DNA from: Candidatus Eiseniibacteriota bacterium
GTDB taxonomy: Bacteria; Eisenbacteria; RBG-16-71-46; SZUA-252
Assembly (NCBI GenBank): GCA_003235575.1
Contig: QJVW01000017.1
Location: forward strand, 1-35,756
Length of the DNA: 35,756 nucleotides
Reading direction: 5' to 3'
The translations under genes were made by a program, and so were the position numbers. Within the stretch, counting starts at the first letter, position 1. Each line of letters starts with the position of its first letter. Shown piece after piece: positions 1-7,346 of the stretch. Under the pieces are notes generated by a model. That model was not told the origin of the DNA, did not search any database, and saw nothing but the letters and a program-made list of their open reading frames with translations.

Positions 1-320
1 GCGGCGTGCGAGAAGTAGCAGGCCAGTTCGTAGCGCGGGCTGTTGCGAACCCCCTCGACCTCTTCGCAACGGACCACGATACCCTCGCACCGCACCATCC
101 GCTCGCGTCGAAGCGTGCGGCCGAACGGCGGCAGCAGCAGCGTGAGCATCACCTTCGTCAGCGGCGAAAGAAAGGCGCGGCTCAGGAATTGAATGCCGCT
201 CGTGGACAGATTGACGCTCTCGGTCGTGAGAACCGAGCCGTCCTCTCCGCCGGCCACCTGCATGGCGAGCTTCGCGACGATGCGCGGGGCGCTGCGCCGC
301 TCCCGGGTGCGTTGGGTCAT
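1..320 (-). CDS. PilZ domain protein, partial (3' end beyond window)
   Basis: The reading frame starts at ATG 320-318 and stays open for 106 codons to the window edge. It carries both hallmarks of the c-di-GMP-binding PilZ domain: an arginine motif RRSAPR at residues 8-13 and NLSTSG at residues 37-42, matching the (D/N)xSxxG box. A later stretch, GIVVRCEE followed by YELACYF, fits the usual final strands of the barrel. The start codon overlaps the RNase R stop as ATGA, and GGAAAGG lies just upstream, so translation is probably coupled to rnr. Binding of c-di-GMP is inferred from the intact motifs. The output role is unknown because no effector domain is visible in the part present. Confidence 0.85.
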   Translation of the reverse strand, partial: MTQRTRERRSAPRIVAKLAMQVAGGEDGSVLTTESVNLSTSGIQFLSRAFLSPLTKVMLTLLLPPFGRTLRRERMVRCEGIVVRCEEVEGVRNSPRYELACYFSHA

Positions 321-2338
321 CGTCCTTTCCTTGCTGGCCGCCCGCGTGTGGGGCGACCCGATGAGGGTCCACGCCGTTTGCTCTTCCCCGCGGCCCGCCG
401 CGACGGCCGTCGCGAGGAGCGCCCGGAGACCGGCGCCAATCCGAGTTCCACCTCGCGGCGGTCGAGATCGGCCCGTGCGACGACTACGTGCAGCGTGTCG
501 CCGAGTCCGAACCGCCGTCGGGAGCGCTTCGACCGGAACGAGAAACCATGCTCCGCCAACTCATACGATGCGTCACCGAACGCCCGTTTCGGGAGGAACC
601 CGTCGATATTCCACGAGTCGAGCGATACGAACAACCCCGCAGGCGCCACCGCCACCACGGTTCCGCCGATCGGCTCGCCGATCCGCTCGCGCGCGAAGCG
701 CACCGCCTTTCGCCGAACGACGCCTCGTTCCGCGTCGTCCGCCTTCACTTCCATCTCCGACGCCAGTCCCGCGGTCGCCGCGTCCAGCCACCCGGACGCG
801 AAGGTCCAGGGATCGCCCTGCCGGGTCGCGCCCTCCACGAGGTAGCGTTTCACGATCCGGTGGTTCGCCAGGTCCGGGTAGCGCCGGATCGGCGACGTAA
901 AGTGCGCGTACCGCTGCATGCCGAGGCCGAAGTGCCCGACGTCCACCAAATCGTATCGTGCCTTCTCGAGCGCGCGCAGCAGGAGCATGTTCACGATGCG
1001 GTCGCGCTTGCTCGTTCCATGACTGATCCAGCGCCGCAACTGCCGCGCGTCCGTGACGATCGTGCCCGGACCTTGCCTTCCGAGATAGCGCGCCGCCTCG
1101 AAGAAGACTCGCAGCCTATCATAACGGGGACGCTCGTGAATCCGATAGAGAAACGGGAGTTCCCGGGCCGCGGCCGCCGCCCCGACGGCTCGGTTCGCGA
1201 GGAGCATGAATTCTTCGATCAGCGAGTGCGTGGGGATCGAGGGGCGATCGGCGAATGCCAGCGGCTCTCCCCGCCGATCCAGCGTCGGCCGAACTTCCGG
1301 GACGTCGATCTCGAGGCCCCCTCCCTCCAACCGCCCCCGTCGCAACATCCGGGCCAGGCGATCCAGCGTTCGTAGCGATTCGGCGATGTCGTCGCCCCCC
1401 TTCTCGATCCGCTTCCACGCAGCCTCGTAGGAGAGCGACGCGCGACTGCGCACGACGGTCTTGGCCATCCGCGTGCGCTCCACCACGCCGTCCTCGCCGA
1501 TGACGGCGAAGACGCTGACGGCCAGCCGATCCTCCCCCTCCACCAGGCTGCACATCCCCGCCGAAAGCGCCTCGGGCAACATCGGGTAGACCGTATCGGC
1601 GAGGTAGACGCTGGTGCCTCGGGCGCGCGCCTCGCGGTCGAGGGCGGAGCCGGGCCGAACGTAGTGGCTGACGTCCGCGATGTGGATCCCGACCTCCCAG
1701 GTTCCCTCCGACATGGCGCGAATGGAGAGCGCGTCGTCGTGGTCCTTGGCATCCGCCGGATCGATTGTCAGAACCAGCGCATCCCGGCAATCGTCGCGGC
1801 CCTTCACCGCTCGGGACACCGACTCGCGCCCGAAGACCGCCGCCTCGGAAAGGGCCTCGGGATCGAATTCCGTCGCCACGCCTTCCTCCAGCGCGACGAG
1901 CAGGCTGTCCTCTCGCGGGTCGTCGTCGCCGAAGACGGCCACCACCTTGCCCACGAGCGGATCGATGGAAGTGGGCTCGAGCCGCACGACGACTCTTCCG
2001 CCTCGCGCCGCCGCGGCGCGGCCGTGCAACGTGAGGTAGATTTCCTCCGGGTATTCGGGCCGGTTGGGGCGGAGGATCGTCGTCCGGCCACGGTGATCGA
2101 CCCGGCCGGCGATGCCGTACGGCGTGCGCTCCAACACCTCGAGGATCTGGTGGGCGTCCCCCTGGTCCCGCGTCTCCAGATAGCCGGCGCGGACTCGATC
2201 TCCATGGAGGGCGGCGCCGACGGCGAACGGGGGTATGAAGAGGTCGTCGACGTGGGCTTGCGTCTCGCCCTCGACGCGCACGAAGCCGTAGCCGAACCGG
2301 GTACGACGAAAGCGCCCGACGAGCGTGTGGGGACTCAT
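317..2338 (-). CDS. rnr: Ribonuclease R (RNB-family 3'-5' exoribonuclease)
   Basis: This 673-residue protein should degrade structured RNA processively from the 3' end. An N-terminal cold-shock-like segment (about 5-75) is followed by the RNB catalytic domain. The metal-binding motif D193-x5-D199-H-D201-D202 is intact, and the family signature HFTSPIRRYPDL lies at 479-490. A C-terminal S1 domain spans about 554-637 and a very basic Arg/Lys tail about 638-673. It is shorter than the E. coli enzyme (813 aa) mainly because the N-terminal helix-turn-helix region is missing. It lies in a minus-strand run after HU and a small basic protein. A long stem-loop (2350-2392) ends 12 bases before its start codon, and no convincing ribosome binding site is seen there, which suggests control at this point. 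RNase II is the alternative, but the basic tail favours RNase R. Confidence 0.93.
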   Translation of the reverse strand: MSPHTLVGRFRRTRFGYGFVRVEGETQAHVDDLFIPPFAVGAALHGDRVRAGYLETRDQGDAHQILEVLERTPYGIAGRVDHRGRTTILRPNRPEYPEEIYLTLHGRAAAARGGRVVVRLEPTSIDPLVGKVVAVFGDDDPREDSLLVALEEGVATEFDPEALSEAAVFGRESVSRAVKGRDDCRDALVLTIDPADAKDHDDALSIRAMSEGTWEVGIHIADVSHYVRPGSALDREARARGTSVYLADTVYPMLPEALSAGMCSLVEGEDRLAVSVFAVIGEDGVVERTRMAKTVVRSRASLSYEAAWKRIEKGGDDIAESLRTLDRLARMLRRGRLEGGGLEIDVPEVRPTLDRRGEPLAFADRPSIPTHSLIEEFMLLANRAVGAAAAARELPFLYRIHERPRYDRLRVFFEAARYLGRQGPGTIVTDARQLRRWISHGTSKRDRIVNMLLLRALEKARYDLVDVGHFGLGMQRYAHFTSPIRRYPDLANHRIVKRYLVEGATRQGDPWTFASGWLDAATAGLASEMEVKADDAERGVVRRKAVRFARERIGEPIGGTVVAVAPAGLFVSLDSWNIDGFLPKRAFGDASYELAEHGFSFRSKRSRRRFGLGDTLHVVVARADLDRREVELGLAPVSGRSSRRPSRRAAGKSKRRGPSSGRPTRGRPARKGR

Positions 2339-2349
2339 CGGACCAGCGA

Positions 2350-2392
2350 CATCGGCCCGGATATCCCGCGGAGGGATCGTTCCGGGCCGATG
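2350..2392 (-). promoter_or_regulatory. Nested stem-loop just upstream of rnr
   Basis: Perfect 12-base arms, CATCGGCCCGGA (2350-2361) and TCCGGGCCGATG (2381-2392), enclose a second 5-bp stem ATCCC/GGGAT (2363-2367 and 2373-2377) with a GCGGA loop. No T-run follows on either strand, so a classic intrinsic terminator is unlikely. It lies between the stop of the 31-aa gene (2435) and the rnr start (2338). It may be a leader structure that RNase R or another nuclease acts on, or a processing or stabilising element for the upstream HU transcript. Confidence 0.6.
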
Positions 2393-2434
2393 CTTGCCGC
2401 TCGCGAGCGACGCGGGATCCGCGCCGTCACGCGT

Positions 2435-2530
2435 CTACCGCTGCCGCTTTTTGTGGCGGTCGCGACGAAGACGTTTCTTGCGTTTGTGCGTAGCGATCTT
2501 TTTGCGTTTGCGCTTCTTTCCGCTTCCCAT
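2435..2530 (-). CDS. 31-aa highly basic AURKAIP1/COX24-type small protein
   Basis: A short frame starting at ATG 2530-2528 and ending at TAG 2435-2437 encodes 31 residues, about 20 of them Lys, Arg or His. It begins MGSGKKRKRKKIATHKRKK and ends RHKKRQR. This matches my memory of the tiny AURKAIP1/COX24-domain proteins common in FCB bacteria, which are thought to be small-subunit ribosomal extras; mitochondrial relatives are ribosome components. The basic composition would suit rRNA binding. It sits 21 bases after the HU stop, and HU, this gene and rnr run in one direction. The coding call rests on the conserved pattern, because the frame is too short for statistics. Family assignment is from memory, not a search. 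Confidence 0.82.
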   Translation of the reverse strand: MGSGKKRKRKKIATHKRKKRLRRDRHKKRQR

Positions 2531-2551
2531 CCGTCTCCTGTTCTGGCGCGG

Positions 2552-2833
2552 CTATTCCGGGCCGCGGACCAAGCTCTTCAGCTCATTGGACGCCTTGAAG
2601 ACCGGGACCAGCTTCGCCGGTACCATGACTTCCGCGCCGCTGCGGGGATTGCGCGCCTTGCGCGCCTTGCGCTCGCGCACCTTGAAGGTGCCGAATCCGC
2701 GGATCTCGATGTGCTTTCCCTCGCTCAGGGCGCGCGAGACAGCGTTCAAGAGCTGGTCGACGATGAGCGCGGTCTCGCTCTTCGAAACCTTCGTCCGCTC
2801 CGAAATCTCGTCCACCAGATCGGCCTTCGTCAT
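2552..2833 (-). CDS. HU/IHF-family histone-like DNA-binding protein
   Basis: The 93-residue product has the length and pattern of HU: an N-terminal helical dimerisation part beginning MTKADLVDEI, the signature GFGTFKVRERKARKARNP in the middle, and the beta-arm region ending MVPAKLVPVFKAS. It should bind and bend DNA as a dimer in the nucleoid. The frame is open for another 25 codons upstream, but the family start is the ATG at 2833-2831, which has a GGGAG ribosome binding site next to it. A perfect 20-bp palindrome (2862-2881) lies just upstream, between this gene and sppA. HU and IHF subunits cannot be told apart confidently here, so no symbol is given. Confidence 0.93.
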   Translation of the reverse strand: MTKADLVDEISERTKVSKSETALIVDQLLNAVSRALSEGKHIEIRGFGTFKVRERKARKARNPRSGAEVMVPAKLVPVFKASNELKSLVRGPE

Positions 2834-2861
2834 GGGCTCCCTCCCCGACTCATTCCCCGGC

Positions 2862-2881
2862 GTTTGTCGCCGGCGACAAAC
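2862..2881. promoter_or_regulatory. Perfect 20-bp palindrome upstream of the HU gene
   Basis: GTTTGTCGCCGGCGACAAAC is identical to its reverse complement over all 20 bases. It lies 28 bases before the HU start codon and 27 bases after the sppA stop. No T-run follows on the minus strand. It could be an operator for a dimeric regulator of HU expression, or a stem-loop that marks the sppA 3' end. The lack of a spacer favours a DNA site, since the innermost pairs could not form an RNA loop. Confidence 0.55.
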
Positions 2882-2908
2882 TCTACCATCCGCCGCGCGG
2901 GCCGTCAA

Positions 2909-3793
2909 TCAGCGCAGGCGGTACTCCAGCCGCGGTCCCGAGCCCATGATCCGGCCCATGGGATTCATCTTCTGCTCGAAGAAGTCGAAGAACGACACCC
3001 GCCGGCGGATCTTCCGGACGATGGAGGGTCGTGGTTCCAGGCCGGCCATCGCCGCCGCCATCTCGATGGCGTCGTCGACGGTCCCCAGCCGGTCGACGAA
3101 GCCGTATTGGGCGGCCTGATCGCCGCTGAAGATCCGTCCGTCGGCGTACGGGAGGATCTCGTCGCGATCCATCTCGCGCCCCTCGACGATGACCCCGATG
3201 AACTGATCGTAGACGTTGACCAGCACCTCTTGCAGCAGGGCGCGCTCCTCGGCGGTCATCGGGCGCCACATCGAGCCCGTGTCCTTGAACTTCCCGGTCT
3301 TGATGGTCTCGAATCGAACGCCGACCTTCCGGAAGAGCTCCTCCGTGTTGGGGAAGCTCATGATGACCCCGATGCTTCCGGTGAGGGTCCCCGGATTGGC
3401 CACGATGGAGTCGGCCGCGCAGGCCACGTAGTACGCCCCGGACGCCGCCACGCCGCCCATCGAGGCGATGACCGGCTTGCCTTCGTCCCGAAGTCGGCGC
3501 ACGGCCTCGTAGATCTCCTGCGAGGCGGCGACGCCGCCCCCCGGGCTGTCGAGCCGCAGGACGACGGCCTTGACCGTCGCGTCGCGCTCCATGCGGTGAA
3601 TCTGGTCGACGACGCTTTCGGAAGCGTCGATGTCTCCGACGAGCTCCACCAAGCCCACGCGGCCGCCCAGGCCCGACATCGAGAGGTCCTCACCGCTCAT
3701 GGTGAGGCTCACGATCAGGAACGCCAGCGCCACGGCGCCCACCGAGCCGATCAGGAGCAGCGCGCAACCCCACAGCCAGCGATGACGCGACAT
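2909..3793 (-). CDS. sppA: Signal peptide peptidase SppA (36K type), membrane serine protease
   Basis: The 294-residue protein starts with one membrane anchor (about 8-30) after MSRHRWLW, followed by a single peptidase S49/ClpP-like domain facing out of the cytoplasm. The nucleophile is predicted to be Ser108 in GVAASGAYY, and the general base Lys160 in KTGKFKDTG, forming the Ser-Lys dyad of the family. SppA cleaves leftover signal peptides within the membrane. The size fits the short, single-domain form seen in Bacillus and many other phyla rather than the 67-kDa E. coli tandem form. The frame is open 57 codons further upstream, but that part is low-complexity arginine-rich sequence. The start at 3793 gives a proper anchor, so it is preferred. 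Confidence 0.92.
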   Translation of the reverse strand: MSRHRWLWGCALLLIGSVGAVALAFLIVSLTMSGEDLSMSGLGGRVGLVELVGDIDASESVVDQIHRMERDATVKAVVLRLDSPGGGVAASQEIYEAVRRLRDEGKPVIASMGGVAASGAYYVACAADSIVANPGTLTGSIGVIMSFPNTEELFRKVGVRFETIKTGKFKDTGSMWRPMTAEERALLQEVLVNVYDQFIGVIVEGREMDRDEILPYADGRIFSGDQAAQYGFVDRLGTVDDAIEMAAAMAGLEPRPSIVRKIRRRVSFFDFFEQKMNPMGRIMGSGPRLEYRLR

Positions 3794-3891
3794 GAAACCC
3801 CTCGATGCGACCACGTGGCGCGCCCGGCGCGTGCTTCGACGGCGCGATGCCACGACCCTACCAGAGGGCCGCCGGGGATACAAACGGACGA

Positions 3892-3919
3892 AGGCGCCCG
3901 GAGAACTCTCCGGGCGCCT
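3892..3919 (-). terminator. Strong 13-bp hairpin in the sppA-gpmI gap
   Basis: Arms aggcgcccggaga (3892-3904) and tctccgggcgcct (3907-3919) are perfectly complementary, with only AC between them, so in practice the stem is about 12 bp with a tetraloop. On the minus strand the stem is followed by TTCGTCCGTTTG, a weak U-rich tail. On the plus strand it is followed by a second small hairpin GGGGC-TTTC-GCCCC (3923-3936). Termination of leftward transcription is the most likely role. It is 98 bases upstream of the sppA start. Confidence 0.5.
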
Positions 3920-4308
3920 CGCGGGGCTTTCGCCCCTGATTCGTTCCCCGCCTGCGCCGTGCACTCGGTGCCGGTGAAACTGCGTCGTCTCGTCGAGGGG
4001 ATCAGCTCAGGACCGAGCGATTCTCGCGGGCACCGCAGGGAACTTTTCCTTACGTCACGATCACGCCAGTACTACATGGCAATCGGCGTGCCGCGGCGGT
4101 CCCGGCAGCGACCGCGGAACTAGATTCATGCAACGAAATAAGGTGCTAGCGTAAGTTATTGTAAAACAGACATTTATATAGACGTAAATTGGGCCGAAGA
4201 ATCGTCGGCTGGCGGTGGGCGAAGCGGGGCGGAAATCGCGACCCGCCGAGGCGGAAATCGGGGGTGGAGTTGGGGCGATGCCCTCACGAATCGGGGGGAA
4301 ATGGCCCA

Positions 4309-4323
4309 GCCGGGCAGCCCGGC
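4309..4323 (-). terminator. Possible weak terminator hairpin after gpmI
   Basis: GCCGGGC-A-GCCCGGC (plus-strand reading) can form a short GC stem, starting 11 bases beyond the gpmI stop codon. The loop is too tight for all pairs to form, and there is no clear U tract, so the terminator call is tentative. Confidence 0.3.
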
Positions 4324-4333
4324 GGGAGGGTTT

Positions 4334-5866
4334 CTACTTGCCCGTCAGGAGGCTCGTTCCGCTCATCTCCGCCGGGGCCGGTATCCCCATCAACGCGAGG
4401 AGGGTCGGGGCCACGTCCGCGAGGATGCCGGAGCGGAGTCCCATCGGCGCGCCGCCGGCGATGAAGGCCGGGACGGGATTCAGCGTGTGGGCGGTGTGGG
4501 GGCCCCCGGTCTTCGGATCGATCATCTGCTCCGCGTTGCCGTGATCCGCGGTCACCAGCGCGGCGCCCCCGCGGCGCGAGACCGTCTCGAGCAGCCGGCC
4601 CAGGCACCCGTCCACGGTTTCGATGGCTCGAACCGCGGCGGGGATGATGCCGGTGTGCCCCACCATATCGGGGTTCGCGAAGTTGAGAACGAAGAATCCG
4701 AATTCGTCGGTCCCCAGACGGCGCACGGCCTCGTCGGTCACCGCCACGGCGCTCATTTCCGGCTGCAGATCGTAGGTCGCCACGCTCGGCGACGGCACCA
4801 GGATTCGCTCCTCCCCGGGGAAGGGACTCTCCTCGCTCCCGTTGAAGAAGTAGGTGACGTGCGCATACTTCTCCGTCTCCGCCAGACGGAGTTGCCGCCG
4901 CCCCGCCGTCGAGACCGTCTCGCCGATCGTCCCGCGAAGGGGGTCGTCGGTGAAGAGCACCGGGTACGGAAACGCATCGTCGTACGAGGTCATGCAGACG
5001 TAGTCGAGATTCGGGCTCCCCCCGTGCCGGGGAAACGCGTCGAAGGAGGCCTGGGCCAGCGCGGCCGAAATCTGTCGCATTCGATCGGGCCGGAAGTTGA
5101 ACGCGAGAACCACGTCTCCGGGCGCGATGCGCCCCTCGCCGTCCCCGATGACGGTAGGCAGGACGAATTCGTCCCCCTCGTCCCGGGCGTACGCCTTCTC
5201 GAGCGCCTCCATCGCGGTCGCCGCCCGCTCCCCCTCTCCCACGACCATCGCGCGGTAGGCGCGCTCCGTGCGGTCCCAGCGCTTGTCGCGATCCATCGCG
5301 TAGAACCGTCCGCAGACGGTGGCGATCGCACCCCCGGCCTTTCGCGCCACGGCGTCGGTCGACTCCAGGGACGGCCCCGCCGATCGCGGCGGCGTATCTC
5401 TTCCGTCGAGGAAGGCGTGAACGAAGATCCGAGGCACGCCCGCCTTCGACGCCAGCGCGATCATCGCGTGGAGATGGCGCTCGTGGCTGTGGACGCCGCC
5501 CGGCGACACGAGGCCGATGAAGTGGAGGCGCCCCCGCTCCCGAGCCCGCTCCATCGTCTGGCGGAGGACGGGGATCTCGGCGAGCGATCCGTCCTCGACC
5601 GCGCGGCTGATCCGGGTGAGATCCTGGTAGACGACGCGTCCGGCCCCCAGGTTCAGGTGGCCGACCTCGCTGTTCCCCATCTGCCCCGCCGGGAGCCCGA
5701 CCGCTTCCCCGCACGTGGTGAGCGTCGCCTGCGGGTAGCGGCGGGTGAGGTCGTCCATCACCGGGGTCGCCGCCAGGGCGACGGCGTTTCCCTCGCGCGA
5801 GGGATTCAGACCCCAACCGTCGAGGATGACGAGGCCGACGAGCGGAAAGGGCGCGGTGCGCTTCAT
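4334..5866 (-). CDS. gpmI: 2,3-bisphosphoglycerate-independent phosphoglycerate mutase
   Basis: The 510-residue protein has exactly the usual length of this alkaline-phosphatase-superfamily enzyme, which interconverts 3- and 2-phosphoglycerate in glycolysis using two metal ions and a phosphoserine. Asp16 in VILDGWG is the first metal ligand, and Ser66 in QMGNSEVGH is the phosphorylated serine. The C-terminal metal site is present as ADHGNAEQM with the following HTAHT. The start at ATG 5866 places these motifs at canonical positions; its ribosome binding site is weak. The gene follows a lipoate-ligase-family gene by 27 bases, which suggests shared transcription without an obvious functional link. 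Confidence 0.96.
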   Translation of the reverse strand: MKRTAPFPLVGLVILDGWGLNPSREGNAVALAATPVMDDLTRRYPQATLTTCGEAVGLPAGQMGNSEVGHLNLGAGRVVYQDLTRISRAVEDGSLAEIPVLRQTMERARERGRLHFIGLVSPGGVHSHERHLHAMIALASKAGVPRIFVHAFLDGRDTPPRSAGPSLESTDAVARKAGGAIATVCGRFYAMDRDKRWDRTERAYRAMVVGEGERAATAMEALEKAYARDEGDEFVLPTVIGDGEGRIAPGDVVLAFNFRPDRMRQISAALAQASFDAFPRHGGSPNLDYVCMTSYDDAFPYPVLFTDDPLRGTIGETVSTAGRRQLRLAETEKYAHVTYFFNGSEESPFPGEERILVPSPSVATYDLQPEMSAVAVTDEAVRRLGTDEFGFFVLNFANPDMVGHTGIIPAAVRAIETVDGCLGRLLETVSRRGGAALVTADHGNAEQMIDPKTGGPHTAHTLNPVPAFIAGGAPMGLRSGILADVAPTLLALMGIPAPAEMSGTSLLTGK

Positions 5867-5893
5867 GCGCCTAGCCTAGCACAGTCTCCGCGC

Positions 5894-6691
5894 TCACCCC
5901 TCCCGACCGTCACCGCCGGAGGGATCCGCCAGCCCGAGGGCGGCGAACGGCGCCGGCGTGAGGGTGACGCCGAAGGTGGCGGCCACGGCCTCCACGATCC
6001 GCGCCTCGATCAGCTCCCGCGCGGGCGGCGCGCCCAGCCATTCGCCCGCGCTCCGCGCATGCCCCGCCAGCAACGCGGCGGCCTCCGTCGCGTCCAGCCG
6101 ATAGCGGGCCACGTCGCGATGGCGGCCGGTGAGCGGGAGCGACGCGTGGCTGAGGGCGCCGCCGCGCGTGAATTTCGAAGCGATCCCCGCCAGCTTGAAC
6201 GCGCCGACTCGGACTTCGCCCGGCGCGGTGCGGGCGAAACACGGCGTGGCGCCGGCCGGAAGGGTCGGTCCGCGTTCGGAGGAAGGCACTCGCTCGGCCG
6301 CCAGGTCGAAGGTGCGGTACGCCGCGGCGACGGCGTCGGCGACGCGTTCGGCAAAGGCCCGCGGAGCATCCGCCCACGGCCCGGGGATGCTGGCCGCCAT
6401 GGCGAACGTCGCTTCCTCGTCGTGGAGCACGGCGTCGCCGCCCGTCGGACGGCGCGCCACGTCCAGCCCCTCGCGCCGGATCGCGGCCAGATCCCATCCT
6501 TCCGGCCACGGTTCCACGCGGCCAAGGCTCAGCGTGGGGCGCGCCCAACCATAGGTGCGCACGACCAGGCGCCCCGGGCCGGCCGCGGCCCAGCGCAGGA
6601 GCGCCGCATCGAGGTCCATCTGAACCTCGCCGGACGCGACGCATCGGGGAAGGAGGTACGTGGCGGAAGCGGTGTCGCGGGGGGCCGTCAT
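5894..6691 (-). CDS. Lipoate-protein ligase / octanoyltransferase family protein
   Basis: The 265-residue protein has the BPL/LPL catalytic fold: RRPTGGDAVLH at 80-90 is the ligand-binding glycine loop, and VGAFKLAG with Lys166 is the conserved lysine motif. A cysteine-phenylalanine pair (Cys151) sits where LipM-type octanoyltransferases carry their catalytic cysteine, so a LipM-like octanoyl transferase is plausible. An ATP-dependent lipoate ligase (LplA) is the alternative. Either would modify lipoyl domains such as GcvH, which is encoded about 10 kb away. The frame starts at ATG 6691, only 10 bases after the upstream membrane-protein stop, with AGGA in the gap, so it is probably part of the same transcript. 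The alanine-rich C-terminal part is ordinary for the family. Confidence 0.8.
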   Translation of the reverse strand: MTAPRDTASATYLLPRCVASGEVQMDLDAALLRWAAAGPGRLVVRTYGWARPTLSLGRVEPWPEGWDLAAIRREGLDVARRPTGGDAVLHDEEATFAMAASIPGPWADAPRAFAERVADAVAAAYRTFDLAAERVPSSERGPTLPAGATPCFARTAPGEVRVGAFKLAGIASKFTRGGALSHASLPLTGRHRDVARYRLDATEAAALLAGHARSAGEWLGAPPARELIEARIVEAVAATFGVTLTPAPFAALGLADPSGGDGREG

Positions 6692-6701
6692 GGCCCGATT
6701 C

Positions 6702-7346
6702 CTAGAACGCTAGGACGCCGAGCCAGTCGCGGAGGAGGAACATCACCCGCCCGATGAGCAGCGAGATACGGGCCATGACGGTGTACCCGTAGCTGGCGCC
6801 GAAGCTGACCATCAGGAAGTAGATTCCGACCTTGGCGGTGCCGCCCAGGGCGCCCTTGTGCTCCTTCGAGAAGAAGAAGAACACCAGCGTGGTCAGGAGC
6901 CCGACCACGAGGAGCCAATTGTTGATCAGGTCGCCGGGGTTCACGGCGCCCCAGAGGGGAAGAATCGAGCCGTGGACCTGCTCCACGAGGTCGCTTTGCC
7001 CGAAGCCCGTGATCCGGAGCGCCGGGTAGACGCCCAGGATCAAGGCGATCGGCCAGCGCGACAGCCACTCGCCGCGCGGAAAGAACCGTGAGAACAGCAT
7101 GACGCCCAGGATCAGCGGAATGATCAGCAGGAAGTTCCGGCCCTCGCCGAAATGGCTGAACAGCGGCGTCACGAGGTTCGGCTTGATCGTCGAGAAGTAC
7201 GTCAACACCACGTAGTAGCCCGCCGAAATCCCGACGAACAGGTGCTCGCAGAGTTTGTAGACGGGGTTGTCACGGTACAGGAACGAGAAGATGCCCAGCG
7301 TGAGGAACGCCGCGATCCAGACGCCGATGTCCGGGCTCAGGTTCAT
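6702..7346 (-). CDS. Multi-pass membrane protein of unknown function (214 aa)
   Basis: I do not recognise this protein. It has about six hydrophobic segments, roughly at 6-24, 33-50, 72-90, 96-113, 140-160 and 168-188, with a possible seventh near 195-212. A short soluble stretch with FGQSDLVEQVHGS lies between the fourth and fifth. It is the last of four genes that overlap or nearly touch: its ATG overlaps the stop of the preceding gene as ATGA. The cluster suggests that the four products form one membrane assembly. No catalytic motif is visible. Tight packing and an absence of frameshifts argue that it is real. Confidence 0.8.
   Translation of the reverse strand: MNLSPDIGVWIAAFLTLGIFSFLYRDNPVYKLCEHLFVGISAGYYVVLTYFSTIKPNLVTPLFSHFGEGRNFLLIIPLILGVMLFSRFFPRGEWLSRWPIALILGVYPALRITGFGQSDLVEQVHGSILPLWGAVNPGDLINNWLLVVGLLTTLVFFFFSKEHKGALGGTAKVGIYFLMVSFGASYGYTVMARISLLIGRVMFLLRDWLGVLAF

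Larger units (their letters stand above)
3794..4333. other. 540-bp intergenic region with an AT-rich island
   Basis: This is the only gap over 300 bases. No credible protein frame is seen. About 4115-4190 is sharply AT-rich compared with everything else in the window, including TTTATATAGACGTAAATTG, so it is a good promoter candidate; however, I cannot place a convincing -35/-10 pair. The hairpin at 3892-3919 lies between this island and sppA. The part 4191-4308 is GC-rich with a repeated GCGGAAATCG (two copies near 4228 and 4251). Together these could be the sppA promoter region, or a small RNA read leftward from the island to the hairpin. Confidence 0.45.

Noticed and set aside
1664-4123. 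Long plus-strand open frame of over 800 codons
   Set aside because: It lies antisense to rnr, HU and sppA, its product is low-complexity His/Arg/Asp-rich, and it has no family motifs. Such frames are common opposite GC-rich genes.
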